From contig JACCQO010000012.1 of NCBI GenBank assembly GCA_015709205.1, positions 1 through 64,000 of the forward strand: a stretch of DNA of 64,000 nt. The letters run 5' to 3'. The notes below the pieces were generated by a model, which saw nothing but the letters and a program-made list of their open reading frames with translations, searched no databases and had not been told where the DNA came from. Origin of the DNA: Desulfovibrionaceae bacterium. GTDB taxonomy: Bacteria > Desulfobacterota > Desulfovibrionia > Desulfovibrionales > Desulfovibrionaceae. The translations under genes and the position numbers were made by a program. Shown piece by piece: positions 32,396 to 47,053 of the stretch (positions within the stretch are counted from its first letter, which is position 1; every line of letters begins with the position of its first letter).

Positions 32396-32929
32396 CTAGT
32401 AGGCCTTGAAGCTCTCGTAGGCGATCTTCAGGCCGTCGGCCGTGGGCACGAAGCGGTAGGCCTTTTCCAGGGTGCGGTCCCGGTCGCTGGCGTAGCAGTA
32501 GGTCATGGCCCGCGCCTCGATGCCCGTCTCCGTCGCGCGCACGTCCGTGACTTCGCTGCGCGTGCAGTGCAGGGCCTCGGCGTTCCAGCGGTCCACGATC
32601 CGCGGGATGGCGCGCACCAGCCCGTCGCCGGACAGGGGCGTTCCGCGTTCGAGTTCGGCCTCGGCGTCGTAGTCGTAGAGCGAGAGGAAGCGGTCCACGT
32701 CGCGCAGGTTCATGGCCTCGCGCTGGGTGTCCAGCAGGGCCTGGACCGCGGTGCGCGCCGGGTCGTCGGCCTTGGGCGCGGGCTTGATGTCCGCGCACCC
32801 CGCGCCCAGCAGCGCGGCCAGGGCCAGAAGCAGGGCCAGGATCGCGGGCGCACCGGAGCGCGCACGGAATTTTCCGAAACAAAATTGACCGAAACGGGAC
32901 CGGCCGGAACCCAGGGGCGCGAATCGCAT
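32396..32929 (-). CDS. lipoprotein with SnoaL/NTF2-like domain
   Basis: A 177-residue lipoprotein. The signal peptide is long, with the lipobox LGAGC and lipidated Cys45. The mature part (about 60-175) starts AVQALLDTQREAMNLRDVDR followed by FLSLYDYDAEAELE, typical of NTF2/SnoaL-like cone folds that bind small ligands or serve as periplasmic scaffolds. An N-terminal five-residue repeat (RFGQF, CFGKF) is coded by a 15-base repeat. The ATG lacks a clear ribosome site. It lies 11 bases downstream of the DHH gene and may be co-transcribed. Confidence 0.7.
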   Translation of the reverse strand: MRFAPLGSGRSRFGQFCFGKFRARSGAPAILALLLALAALLGAGCADIKPAPKADDPARTAVQALLDTQREAMNLRDVDRFLSLYDYDAEAELERGTPLSGDGLVRAIPRIVDRWNAEALHCTRSEVTDVRATETGIEARAMTYCYASDRDRTLEKAYRFVPTADGLKIAYESFKAY

Positions 32930-32940
32930 CTACGTCCAGC

Positions 32941-33855
32941 CTACCGGTCCAGACAGGCCTTGATCAGCTCGCCCAGCACCTTGTCGGCCTTGTCGTTGGC
33001 GACCTGGCAGGTGCCGACCTTCTGGTGGCCGCCGCCGCCGTAGGCGAGCAGCAGGCTGCCCACGTCCACGGAGGAGGTCCGGTTGAGGATGGAATGGCCC
33101 ACGGAGAAGACCGTGTTCTGTTTCTTCATGCCCCAGATGACCTGGATGGAGATGTTCGTCTTCGGATGGAGCGCGTACATCACGAAGCGGTTGCCGGGCT
33201 GGATCTCTTCCACGGGCCGCAGGTCGAGCACGAGCACGTTGTTGTAGACGCGGGAGTTCTCCTGGAGCATCTCGCGGAAGCGGCGGTCGCGCTCGTGGTA
33301 GAGTTCCACGCGCTCCACCACGTCGGGCAGCTGCAGTACGTCGTCGATGGACATGGTCCGCAGGTAGCCGATGAGGTTCTCCATGAGTTGGTAGTTGGAG
33401 AGCGTGAAGTGGCGGTAGCGGCCCAGGCCGGTGCGCGGATCCATGATGAAGCCCAGCAGCACCCAGCCCTCGGGGTTCTCGATCTCCTCCAGGGCCAGTT
33501 CGCCGCTGTCGACCTTGTCGACCCAGTGGAGCATCTCGTCGTATTTGTCGCCGAAGCGGTCGTGGCCGCCGAAATATTCCCAGATCACGCGCGCACAGGA
33601 TTTGGCGGGTTTGGAGGAGCCCTTGAACTCGAAGCCGAAGCCGAGGCGCTCCTGCTCGCTGGAATGGTGGTCGAACCAGTAGCCGCAGCCCGGAATGTAG
33701 GGGATGTTGGCGAGGATGTCGCCTTCGTCGCCCGGGTATTTGCCGTCCTGCACGTCCTTGGGATGCACGAACATCCAGTTGTCCATGATGCCGACCTCGG
33801 CCAGCAGTACGGCACAGCCGAGACCGTCGAAATCGGCCCGGGTCAAAAGCCTCAT
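32941..33855 (-). CDS. DHH-family phosphoesterase
   Basis: A 304-residue protein. The manganese-binding motifs are TRADFDGLG (residues 5-13) and FDHHSSE (about 61-67), followed by the C-terminal DHHA1 substrate motif YGGGGHQKVGTCQV. The family includes nanoRNases, RecJ-like nucleases and cyclic-dinucleotide phosphodiesterases; given the c-di-GMP-rich surroundings the last is possible but unproven. AGGAGG stands seven bases before the ATG. It forms a pair with the downstream lipoprotein gene. Confidence 0.85.
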   Translation of the reverse strand: MRLLTRADFDGLGCAVLLAEVGIMDNWMFVHPKDVQDGKYPGDEGDILANIPYIPGCGYWFDHHSSEQERLGFGFEFKGSSKPAKSCARVIWEYFGGHDRFGDKYDEMLHWVDKVDSGELALEEIENPEGWVLLGFIMDPRTGLGRYRHFTLSNYQLMENLIGYLRTMSIDDVLQLPDVVERVELYHERDRRFREMLQENSRVYNNVLVLDLRPVEEIQPGNRFVMYALHPKTNISIQVIWGMKKQNTVFSVGHSILNRTSSVDVGSLLLAYGGGGHQKVGTCQVANDKADKVLGELIKACLDR

Positions 33856-33987
33856 TACGCATCCTCCTGGGTCGCGCCGCGCCACGGCACGACGTTTCTT
33901 CGATCCGAAATGGTGATCGTGGAAAACTACTGGAAAAATCGTCGCATTGCAACGGAGATGGTACGTGGAATGCGCCTTGACGCATTT

Positions 33988-37245
<3,258 letters not shown>

Positions 37246-37470
37246 GGTGTTTTGGGTGAAAGTTGGTGCGAAGCCAGTTCTAGCAGAGGTCGCTGGAAAT
37301 CGAAATACGCCCTTCGGACGGGCGGAGGGAGCCGTGGCGTGGCCCGCGCGGTCCGGGCTTGCCCGCGCGGCGGCGCGCGTCTACGATGGTGCCGCCTGCA
37401 GGGCGGGCCGGGACGCCGCCCGCGCAAGGGCGGCGTGAACAGGGCCTGTGGACGGGCAAGGGAGGTGATC

Positions 37471-37992
37471 GTGGACGAACGCGAGGTGGTCAGGGCCATC
37501 GTGGAGCAGGCCAGGGCGCGCTGCCGCACCGTGAGCGGCGAGCTGCGGCCCTGGTCGGTCATGGCCCGCGGGGCCGAGTCGTTGGAGGGGGAGGTGCGTC
37601 GGGGCGGCGATCCGCTGGTCCTGTCCCTGGCCCTGCTGCAGGCGGTGCTGGAGGGATTTCCGGCCGTGCTGCCCGGCGACGAGCGCTTTCACCGCGAGAA
37701 CTGCCTGCACGCCCTGGCCGACGGGCTGTGCACGGCCCTGCGCGCGGCGCGCGGCCTGGCCGAGCCGGACATGGACGCCATGCACAAGGCGCGGCTGGCG
37801 GGCGTGGCCGCGGCCCTGGAACGCACCGCGGCCTCGCTCCTGGCCGACCCGCAGGGCGCGGACCCGGCGCGCCTGGCCTGGGAACTGACGGAGTTGGCCC
37901 AGGTCGTGAACCATGCCGTGCGCGATGTTCCCGATGCCGGGCCCGGCACCGAGACGAGCGATTTTCCCGATCTTTTCCCGGACCCCGACTGA
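37471..37992 (+). CDS. conserved helical protein of unknown function
   Basis: A 173-residue all-helical protein (REVVRAIVEQARARCRTVSG, LVLSLALLQAVLEGFPAVLP, HALADGLCTALRAARGLAE) without membrane segments or known motifs. It starts at a GTG with GGGAGG five bases upstream. It stands between two convergent or divergent signalling genes and may be an accessory protein, but no function can be given. Confidence 0.6.
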   Translation: MDEREVVRAIVEQARARCRTVSGELRPWSVMARGAESLEGEVRRGGDPLVLSLALLQAVLEGFPAVLPGDERFHRENCLHALADGLCTALRAARGLAEPDMDAMHKARLAGVAAALERTAASLLADPQGADPARLAWELTELAQVVNHAVRDVPDAGPGTETSDFPDLFPDPD

Positions 37993-38046
37993 TCGGCCCC
38001 TGATCGGGCAGGCCCTATCGGCCGGACATGAATGGAGCGCGCCGCG

Positions 38047-39477
38047 TCATTCGGCTTCGGCCAGCGCGGGCAGGCCGCTTTTGAGCTTGGCGCGGACGGC
38101 CTCCACGTCGTTGGCGAACTCGCACCCCACCACGCGCGGGGATACGCGCTTGACCACGGCGGTGAGCTTCTTCACCTTGGTCTCGCCCATGGACACCAGG
38201 TCGAAGGCGATCTCCTGGCCCACGGCAAAGGTCGCGTTGGTGGCCTTGAAGCCGATGCCGACCAGGCTGATGTCCACGACCTGGAAGGTGTCCTCCACGT
38301 GGGGCAGGCGCGCGGCGTAGTCGGCCAGGGGAATGCGCCCGGTGCGGCGCTTCTCCACGCCGTCGCCTCCTCCGGCCATGTCCAGGAACCGCATGCCCGG
38401 CCCTCGGCGGCGCGGCGCGGCCTGGGGGTCGGGCGGCCGCAGTTGCAGGAACAGGCCGCGCATCTCCGGCGGCACCTCCTGGCGGTCCACGATGGGCGCG
38501 AGCACGCGCGCGGCCTCCTCGCGCTCGTCCGCGTCCACCAGGGCCCGGGCCAGGGCCACGCCCACGCTCACGTCGCCGGGCGAGAGCTCCGCGGCCCGGC
38601 GGTAGTGGCGCACCTGTTCGGCCGGATCGTTCTGGCCGCGCAGGTGGTCGCCCACGACCTTGTAGGGGTTGGGTGCGTCGGGCGTGGCCTTGCGCACGTA
38701 GTCGTAGACCTCGCGGGCCCGTTCGTGCTGGTCGAGCCAGACGTGGGTCTCGGCGGCCTTGTTCATGAACTGGCTGGTGCGCTCCAGGTTGCCCTGGCCG
38801 CGGAAGGCCTCGGCGATGCCGCGATAGGCCTCGGGAAAGAGCAGCCGCAGGCGGATGGCGCGGGCGAATTCCGCGATGGCCCGGTCGTAGCGGCGCAGGG
38901 TCAGGAATTCGCTGGCCTTGCTGAAGTGGTCCATGGCCCTGGCCTGCTGCCCGGCCACGCGGCGGCCAGGGGGGAAGGGCCCGGCCCCGGCCCGGGGGCC
39001 GTCGGCGGCCGGATACGGCGCCTCGGGGTGCTCCTTGGGCGACGCCTGGGGCGTCGGGCGGCGCTCGATGTCGCGCAGGGGCTTGTCGTGGTAGCCGCCG
39101 AAGAGCGCCTTCTCCACCTTGACCATGAACAGGTAGGGCGTGAAGGGCTTGTTGATGTAGTCGCGCACGCCGAGCTTGAGGGCCTGTTCGATGGCCGTCA
39201 TGGGCACGCTCGCGCCCATGAGCATCTTGGGTTGGCGGAAGAGCTTGCGGTGCTGCAGGGCGGTTTCCAGCAGGTCCATGGAATTGGCCGCGGCGATGGG
39301 CCAGTCCAGAAGGTAGAAGTCCGCGGCCTCGTGCTCCAGGGCCGTGAGCACCTGGTCGGCGGAGGAGGTGAAGGCGACCCTCTCGTAGCCGTTGTCGGCG
39401 AGGATCTTGGAGATGATCTGGCGCGCGGCCGGGTTCTTTTCGGCAACGAGGATGCGGATGGCGTCGGTGGCGTTCAT
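38047..39477 (-). CDS. REC-TPR-PilZ protein
   Basis: A 476-residue cytoplasmic protein with an unusual combination. Residues 1-125 form a receiver (Asp58 in YLLDWP, Lys110 in YINKPF). About 180-345 contain tetratricopeptide-like repeats (HFSKASEFLTLRRYDRAIAE, ALARALVDADEREEAARVLA). A C-terminal PilZ domain begins KRRTGRIPL and has the c-di-GMP motifs RRTGR (RxxxR) and DISLVGIG (DxSxxG). It could link phosphorylation and c-di-GMP signals to a partner bound by the repeats. One of the acidic receiver residues is replaced (AEKN). It has its own promoter. Confidence 0.85.
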   Translation of the reverse strand: MNATDAIRILVAEKNPAARQIISKILADNGYERVAFTSSADQVLTALEHEAADFYLLDWPIAAANSMDLLETALQHRKLFRQPKMLMGASVPMTAIEQALKLGVRDYINKPFTPYLFMVKVEKALFGGYHDKPLRDIERRPTPQASPKEHPEAPYPAADGPRAGAGPFPPGRRVAGQQARAMDHFSKASEFLTLRRYDRAIAEFARAIRLRLLFPEAYRGIAEAFRGQGNLERTSQFMNKAAETHVWLDQHERAREVYDYVRKATPDAPNPYKVVGDHLRGQNDPAEQVRHYRRAAELSPGDVSVGVALARALVDADEREEAARVLAPIVDRQEVPPEMRGLFLQLRPPDPQAAPRRRGPGMRFLDMAGGGDGVEKRRTGRIPLADYAARLPHVEDTFQVVDISLVGIGFKATNATFAVGQEIAFDLVSMGETKVKKLTAVVKRVSPRVVGCEFANDVEAVRAKLKSGLPALAEAE

Positions 39478-39539
39478 GACGACCTCCTCTCCTTGGTCGG
39501 ACGGTGCCGGCGGTATGGCCGGACAAAACCGGCCTTGTT

Positions 39540-39568
39540 TGTAACAGGGCTGCGACGCAAATTGTCAA
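39540..39568 (-). promoter_or_regulatory. promoter of the REC-TPR-PilZ gene
   Basis: On the minus strand TTGACA (39563-39568) is followed after 17-18 bases by GTTACA/TTACAA. It lies 63 bases upstream of the ATG. No copy of the phage operator motif is present, so it looks like an ordinary housekeeping promoter. Confidence 0.5.
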
Positions 39569-39689
39569 GTCGGGCCCGATCCGTCTGCGCTGCGGGCGGG
39601 CCGGGGGCCGCATTACGGCATTGCGCGGGCCCCATGAAGTTCATATAATCACTTGCCGCGTCGGGAACAGGCGCGGCGTCGGAGAATTC

Positions 39690-40505
39690 GTGGCACACAG
39701 GCTTTTGACGTGGTTGGCGTGCGCGGCCGTGCTGGCCGCCCTGTCCGGATGCGGCTGGGTGGAGTCGGCGGGCGACGCGGTTTCCGACGCCATGGGCGGC
39801 GCCGTGGACGCAGTGGGCAGTGCCGTGGACGCCGTGGATTTCTGGTCCGGGGACGTCGCGGCCAACGCCACGGCCCCCGTTTCGGCCCCGGATGCCGCCC
39901 CGGTTCCGGACCCGGATGCGGCTGTCGTCGCGGCTTCGGGACCAGGCCCCGGGGCCGGAGCAGATTCCGGCCAGGGTGCGGGCCCGGCGCAGCGCCAGCG
40001 CCCCAACGGCACCACCACCCCGGAGCAACCCCTGTCGGCGGCGACCGATGCCGCCGACGTCCCGGCGCAGCCCCCGACCTCCGCCGCCCCGGCCGCCGTT
40101 CCCCCTGCTGCGGCCGCCGCCCCGGCTCCGGCGCAGGTGCCGGCCGCGCCCGCGGCGTCCGCGGCGACCGCGGCGACCACGGCGACCGGGGCGACCGGGG
40201 CGACCACGGCGACCGGGGCGACCACGGCGACCGGGGCGACCACGGCGACCGGGGGCGAGCGCGAATACTGGTACTACCCCGACGACCGCGTGTACTACGA
40301 CCCGCAACGCTCGGTGTATTTCTTTTGGCAGGCGGGCGAATGGCGCAAGGCCGACGCCCTGCCCGAGAACGTGCGCATCCTCCTGGGGGAGCACGTCGCC
40401 TTGCGGGCCGACGCCGATACCCCCTATGCGCGCAACCGTGAACATATGAACGATTATCCGCCCACCCGGCTGCGGGTGAAGCCCGGATCGTCGGGCCGGT
40501 GGTGA
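39690..40505 (+). CDS. lipoprotein with Ala/Pro/Thr-rich linker
   Basis: A 271-residue protein starting at a GTG (GGAG five bases upstream). The signal peptide ends in LAALSGC with lipidated Cys21. The long middle (about 30-190) is disordered, with an 18-base tandem repeat giving ATGATT units. The C-terminal 75 residues (YWYYPDDRVYYDPQRSVYFF and WRKADALPENVRILLGEHV) form a small aromatic-rich domain like that of other envelope proteins with this Tyr pattern. It probably spans from membrane to cell wall or another surface structure. The function is not known. Confidence 0.7.
   Translation: MAHRLLTWLACAAVLAALSGCGWVESAGDAVSDAMGGAVDAVGSAVDAVDFWSGDVAANATAPVSAPDAAPVPDPDAAVVAASGPGPGAGADSGQGAGPAQRQRPNGTTTPEQPLSAATDAADVPAQPPTSAAPAAVPPAAAAAPAPAQVPAAPAASAATAATTATGATGATTATGATTATGATTATGGEREYWYYPDDRVYYDPQRSVYFFWQAGEWRKADALPENVRILLGEHVALRADADTPYARNREHMNDYPPTRLRVKPGSSGRW
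40163..40253. repeat. 18-base tandem repeat in lipoprotein gene
   Basis: About five copies of GCGACCACGGCGACCGGG in frame, coding for A-T-T-A-T-G units within the disordered linker. Near-identical copies suggest length variation by slippage. Confidence 0.85.
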
Positions 40506-40529
40506 GCCGGAACCCGGCGGGGAGATCGC

Positions 40530-41501
40530 ATGTACCCCGAACAGACGGATCAGTCCCAGAAAGGGGCGGTGGCCTTCGTGGACGGCCAGAACCTCTTCCA
40601 CGCCGTCAAGGCCGCCTTCGGTTATTCCTTTCCCAACTACGATCCCGTGGCGCTGGCCGAGCGCATCTGCCGCATGCAGGGCTGGCGGCTGCGCCAGACG
40701 CGCTTCTACACGGGCATGCCCGCGCAGCAGGAGAATCCCTTCTGGCACGGGTTCTGGACCAACAAGCTCAAGGCCCTGGAGGGGCGGCGCAACGTGGCCG
40801 TGTGCAGCCGCGAGCTGCAGTACCGAGATGAGGCCATCCGCCTGCCCGACGGGTCGGTCTTCAATTACCGCTCGGGCCACGAAAAGGGCATCGACGTGCG
40901 TATGGCCATCGACCTGGTTGCCCTGGCCTACCGCCAGGGCTATGACGTGGCCCTGGTCTTCAGCCAGGACCAGGACCTGGTGGAGGCAGCGTCGGAGATC
41001 CGCCGCGTGGCGCGCGACACGGGCCGCTGGATCAAGGTGGCCTCGGCCTATCCGCACAAGACCCCGGGCCGGGGCATCGGCAAGGGGATCGACCGCACGG
41101 ACTGGCTGCCCTTCGGCAGGGAGGTCTACGACGAGTGCGTGGACCGCGCGGACTACCGCCCGGCCCGCGAGGAGGTCGAGCGGCTGCTGGCCGAGCGCGA
41201 GGCCGAACGCGCGCTGGGCCCGGCGTCCGGTTCCGTCTCCGGTTCCGGAGTTGGGACGGGGCGGGGCCCCGGACTGGGCGGCGGACCGGGCGACCGGTCC
41301 TTGGAGGGGGCTGCGGACCGGCTCGGGGAGCAGCCCCGGGACGGGGCCCGGGACGACGCAGGGGACGACGCCGAGCCGGATTTCAACGCCGCCTCCCGCG
41401 AGTGTGTGGAGGCGCCGCAGTCCATCTTCGGGCTTGACGACGAGGACTGTGCGCCGGAGGACGAGCCCGGGCCGATCGGGCCCGAGCCGTCCGGGGCCTG
41501 A
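40530..41501 (+). CDS. NYN-domain (PIN-like) nuclease
   Basis: A 323-residue protein. Residues 10-200 form a NYN domain: VAFVDGQNLFHAV (Asp18, Asn21), the central HEKGIDVRMAIDLVALA (Asp122) and VFSQDQDLVEAAS (Asp147, Asp149), giving the acidic metal site of a PIN-like ribonuclease. The last 100 residues are Gly/Ser/Asp-rich and disordered. The start has GGGGAG about nine bases upstream. Substrate RNA is unknown. A short gene of an unrelated family follows. Confidence 0.85.
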   Translation: MYPEQTDQSQKGAVAFVDGQNLFHAVKAAFGYSFPNYDPVALAERICRMQGWRLRQTRFYTGMPAQQENPFWHGFWTNKLKALEGRRNVAVCSRELQYRDEAIRLPDGSVFNYRSGHEKGIDVRMAIDLVALAYRQGYDVALVFSQDQDLVEAASEIRRVARDTGRWIKVASAYPHKTPGRGIGKGIDRTDWLPFGREVYDECVDRADYRPAREEVERLLAEREAERALGPASGSVSGSGVGTGRGPGLGGGPGDRSLEGAADRLGEQPRDGARDDAGDDAEPDFNAASRECVEAPQSIFGLDDEDCAPEDEPGPIGPEPSGA

Positions 41502-41609
41502 GTTGCCCCTGAGCCGTTCGGGGCCCGTGCCGATCGCGGTCCGGCCCCTTCGGCGATTCCTGCGCGGCCCGGCCGCGCGCATTCGGCCGCTGGGCCGGGA
41601 GGAGGGTAC

Positions 41610-41789
41610 ATGACCGAGGCGGAACGCAAGCACGTGCACAACATCTCCCTGCGCCTGCAGGACGTGATTTCCTACCTGCAGGACAACGATCCCAAGTACT
41701 TCACGGACGAGGACTTCGACTCCCTCACCGTGGTGCTCTCGAACATCGCCAAGGTGCTGCGGGACATGTCCAGCGCAACCGAGGACTGA
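41610..41789 (+). CDS. 59-residue helical protein
   Basis: MTEAERKHVHNISLRLQDVI begins a short acidic protein (59 residues, ending SSATED) that appears entirely helical (SLRLQDVISYLQDNDPKYF, SLTVVLSNIAKVLRDMS). GGGAGGAGGG stands five bases before the ATG. It is too short for most automatic calls. It follows the NYN gene by about 110 bases on the same strand. I do not recognise the family; the regular helical heptads fit a small dimeric protein. Confidence 0.65.
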   Translation: MTEAERKHVHNISLRLQDVISYLQDNDPKYFTDEDFDSLTVVLSNIAKVLRDMSSATED

Positions 41790-41910
41790 CTCTTGGACTG
41801 ACCCTTCAGCCCGACGCGGCTGCGGCCGATAGGCCGGGTAGGGGGTCCGACAGCCCCGGCCCGTCGGGACGTAGCGTCGGGCCCAGGGCCGTCAACGGCA
41901 ACCGGCAGGA

Positions 41911-42333
41911 ATGGCGACCATGCGAATAAATGCTGCCAGGGCCCGGCGAGGGGCGCTTTGCGCGGCGCAGGCCGGACCGCTCGGCGTCGCGCCTGCGCCG
42001 GGCCGCGCGGTTGCGCGCCTGGCCGCGCGGATGGGACTGGCCGCGCTGGCGCTGGCCGTGCCCGTATTCCTGGCCGGGGCCGGGCCGAATTTCGGGCCCC
42101 GGGCGGCCCTGGCGCAGTCCGCTCTGCCCGCGCCCCTGAACCGGCGCGACGCCGAGCGGCTGGCCAAATGGCAGTCCATCTTCTCCCTGTCCCGGGAGCA
42201 GCGCGCCCAGCGGCTGGTCAACCGCCGCGCCGCAGACGATCGCCTGTCGCGCAATTCCCTGGCCGACCCGGCCTGCCCGGTGGGCCGGGAGGGCGAAGAG
42301 AGCCCACCGGACGCATATTCCCCGGCCCCCTGA
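41911..42333 (+). CDS. exported protein of unknown function
   Basis: A 140-residue protein with an N-terminal signal (about 40-60, MGLAALALAVPVFLAGAGPN) and cleavage near ALAQSALP. The mature part is about 75 residues, basic and helical (RRDAERLAKWQSIFSLSREQ and RAQRLVNRRAADDRL). The start is one of two close ATGs. There is no recognised domain. It precedes the hybrid kinase gene at 42503 and might be functionally linked, but no evidence beyond position exists. Confidence 0.5.
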   Translation: MATMRINAARARRGALCAAQAGPLGVAPAPGRAVARLAARMGLAALALAVPVFLAGAGPNFGPRAALAQSALPAPLNRRDAERLAKWQSIFSLSREQRAQRLVNRRAADDRLSRNSLADPACPVGREGEESPPDAYSPAP

Positions 42334-42502
42334 GCGGCGGCTTCGCCCTCGGAGTGGTCCGTCCCCATCCCTTTTCTTTCACCCCACTGCTTTCTTTTGC
42401 GTTTGTCCCGCCGTGCAACCGTGGGCGCGGAGACGAGAATCCCTTTTATTATAATTGGAGCACAGGTAAAAAAGAGGAATACCGGAAAGAAAGAGTGCTC
42501 CC

Positions 42503-44881
<2,379 letters not shown>

Positions 44882-44926
44882 TGCCGGGCCGGACTGTGTC
44901 CGCTGGGCGGGCGGGAGGAGGGAGCG

Positions 44927-45364
44927 ATGCTCAGGCTCTTGATCGTGGACGATTGCCCGACGTCGCGGCTGGTGCTGTGCGCGGGGCTCAGGGAGCTGGG
45001 ACGCTGCGACGAGGCCGACGGGGGCGTGGCCGCCGTGCGGGCCTTTGCCGAGGCCCTGGCTGCGCACGAGCCCTACGACGTGGTGCTCATGGACATCATG
45101 ATGCCGGACATGGACGGGTTGCAGGCCGCGCGCGAGATCGCCGCGCTCCAGGATGCGGCGGGCGTGGAGCGCTGCGCGCGGGCCAAGATGATCATGGTCT
45201 CCTGCCTGGACGACAGCCACCACGTGACCAGCGCGCACTATGAGTGCGACGCGGACTATTACATTCCCAAGCCCGTGGAGCTGCCCGTGCTGCACGAGGC
45301 CCTGGTCAACCTGGGCCTGCTCGCCAATCCGCTGGACGCCGAGGACGGGGAGTGCGGGGCATGA
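44927..45364 (+). CDS. single-domain response regulator
   Basis: A 145-residue CheY-like receiver. The acidic pair is VDD (7-9), Asp56 is in VVLMDIMMPDMDGLQ, Ser near residue 90 in IMVSCLDD is the Thr/Ser switch, and Lys lies in YIPKPVELPV. The last 20 residues are an acidic tail. GGAGG stands eight bases before the ATG. Its stop overlaps the CheD start by four bases, so the two are translated together; a regulator coupled to CheD suggests a chemosensory or phosphorelay role. Confidence 0.9.
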   Translation: MLRLLIVDDCPTSRLVLCAGLRELGRCDEADGGVAAVRAFAEALAAHEPYDVVLMDIMMPDMDGLQAAREIAALQDAAGVERCARAKMIMVSCLDDSHHVTSAHYECDADYYIPKPVELPVLHEALVNLGLLANPLDAEDGECGA

Positions 45365-45873
45365 CGGACGAGCGCGGCAAATGCGGCGGAGGCCGGGCCA
45401 TGGACGAACGGTTCCTGATGATCGGCCAGGGCGACGTGTTCACCGCGCCCACGCGGGTGCGCACGGTCCTCGGCTCGTGCGTCTCGGTCACCTTCCACTG
45501 CCCCCAGCGCGGGGTGGGGGCCATGTTCCACGCCCTGCTGTCCCGGCGCTGCGAGTTCGAGCGCTGCGAGCGCAACAACGCCTTCCGCTACGTGGACTCG
45601 GCCATCGAGGAAACCCTCAAGAAACTGGGGCGGCTCGGCGTGACCCCGGCCATGATCCAGTGCAAGATCTTCGGCGGGGCCAACTCCCTGGTGCGCGAGG
45701 GGTTCTGCTCGGGCCGCCGCAACGTGGAGGCTGCCTTCGAGACCCTGGAGCGACGCCATCTCCAGGTCGTGGCCACCAGCGTGGGCGGCGAACGCGGCCG
45801 CAAGCTTCTGTTTTTTCCCCACCTCGGCGACGTGTATGTCAAGCTCCTGAACAGCTCCCTCTGTCCGCTCTAG
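45361..45873 (+). CDS. cheD: chemoreceptor glutamine deamidase CheD
   Basis: A 170-residue CheD, the enzyme that deamidates glutamines of chemoreceptors. The catalytic Cys40 in VLGSCVSV and His57 in AMFHALL are 17 residues apart as in known CheD proteins, and the later KIFGGAN and GRRNVEAAFETLER blocks follow family order. No receptor gene is in the window; the partner MCP must be elsewhere. It is coupled to a receiver upstream. Compare the non-catalytic relative at 56758-57234. Confidence 0.9.
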   Translation: MTDERGKCGGGRAMDERFLMIGQGDVFTAPTRVRTVLGSCVSVTFHCPQRGVGAMFHALLSRRCEFERCERNNAFRYVDSAIEETLKKLGRLGVTPAMIQCKIFGGANSLVREGFCSGRRNVEAAFETLERRHLQVVATSVGGERGRKLLFFPHLGDVYVKLLNSSLCPL

Positions 45874-46000
45874 CTTCGGCGCTCCGGCCCTCGGCGACCC
45901 TGCGGATCTCGGTCCGGCGTCGGCGTGCGTCCGGCGGGCGGGAAAAGGCGGAAGAAGGGCGGAAAGGCCGGGCGCGAGACGGGCCCGCAGGCGGCAGGGC

Positions 46001-46912
46001 TCAGGCGTAGCGGCGGGCCAGCAGGTCCAGGACGGCACGCGTGCCGCGCGCCAGCCGGGCGCACCGTTCGTCGGCCGTGGTGCAGGCCTGGTCCAGCAGG
46101 TCGGTCTCCAGGCCCCGGGCCAGCTCGGCCAGCCCCTGGACAAGGATGGAGAGCACCGAGCCCGCCAGCCAGTGCGCGGCCCTGGCTGTGGCCCGGGCGT
46201 CGCCGTCGCGCACAGCGGCCTCCAGGGTGCGGAGCATGGGCGGGGCCTCTTCGAGCACGCGCACGGCGAGCATGCGCGTGTCCTCCGGGCCCAGGCCGAA
46301 GCCTTCCAGCAGTTCCTCGGCGGTGCGCAGCCGCCAGCCCGCGTCCTCGACGGACGCCGGGTTTGGGGAGGCGGCCGGGGCGGGGCCGGGGAAGGATTCC
46401 GAAGAAGGGGCCGGGGACGTCCCGGGACCAGGGGCGCCGGAGGCGGCGCGGTCCAGCGCGCGCAGCAGGGCCCGCAGGTCCGGCGCGCCGCGCCCGGTCA
46501 CACCCAGCACGGCGTCCGCGCCCAGGGCCGGAAAGTCGGGAGGGGACGAATCGTCGCCCTCGGTGGGGCCGTCGCCCCCGGTGGGGCCGTCGCCCCCGGT
46601 GGGGCCGTTGCCCCCGGTGGGGGCGGCATGCCCGGCCGGTTCGTCCGGCGCGGGCAGGGCCACGAATACGGGCATGCCCGCGGCGACCTCGTGGGTGGCG
46701 GATTCGCGGATGGCGCGCAGCAGGGTCGCGCAGCCGAGTCCTGCGAGGTCGGCGTGGAGCACGGCCGCGCCGATGCAGCCGCGCACCAGTTCTTGCAGCG
46801 CCGCGCGCCCGTCCGGGGCCCAGACCGCGTCATGACCGTTTGCGGCCAGGCCGCGCGCAAGGTCCTCGGCCGCGTCCCGGTCCAGGCCGGCCAGCAGAAT
46901 GCGCCGTCTCAT
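46001..46912 (-). CDS. REC-like/Hpt phosphotransfer protein
   Basis: A 303-residue protein. Residues 1-85 resemble a receiver (ILLAGLDRDAAEDLARGLAA, Asp55 in VLHADLAGLG) that has lost the usual Lys, so it is probably degenerate. A Gly/Pro/Thr-rich linker with an 18-base tandem repeat follows. The C-terminal 100 residues form an Hpt domain, with the phosphorylated His247 in RAAHWLAGSV. It could relay phosphate from the hybrid kinases at 33988, 42503 or 51453. It stands alone on the minus strand. Confidence 0.8.
   Translation of the reverse strand: MRRRILLAGLDRDAAEDLARGLAANGHDAVWAPDGRAALQELVRGCIGAAVLHADLAGLGCATLLRAIRESATHEVAAGMPVFVALPAPDEPAGHAAPTGGNGPTGGDGPTGGDGPTEGDDSSPPDFPALGADAVLGVTGRGAPDLRALLRALDRAASGAPGPGTSPAPSSESFPGPAPAASPNPASVEDAGWRLRTAEELLEGFGLGPEDTRMLAVRVLEEAPPMLRTLEAAVRDGDARATARAAHWLAGSVLSILVQGLAELARGLETDLLDQACTTADERCARLARGTRAVLDLLARRYA
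46551..46622. repeat. 18-base tandem repeat in REC-Hpt linker
   Basis: About four copies of CCGGTGGGGCCGTCGCCC, coding on the minus strand for G-G-D-G-P-T units. Copies differ by single bases. Confidence 0.85.
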
Positions 46913-47053
46913 GGCACGATTATTCCGCAATTTCCAGCGGTTGACAAGCAGGGATCGCCCGAGCGCGCGCCGGTCGAAAGGACGCGGCCAAGCCGGGCCG
47001 TGCGGCCCGGTTCCCGGGTGCGCCTCGCCGCGCGGGGGCGTTTCGGGCGCGGC

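Noticed and set aside
40163..40253. Possible CRISPR array
   Set aside because: Repeats are contiguous 18-base units without spacers and are in frame with a lipoprotein gene; no cas genes in the window.
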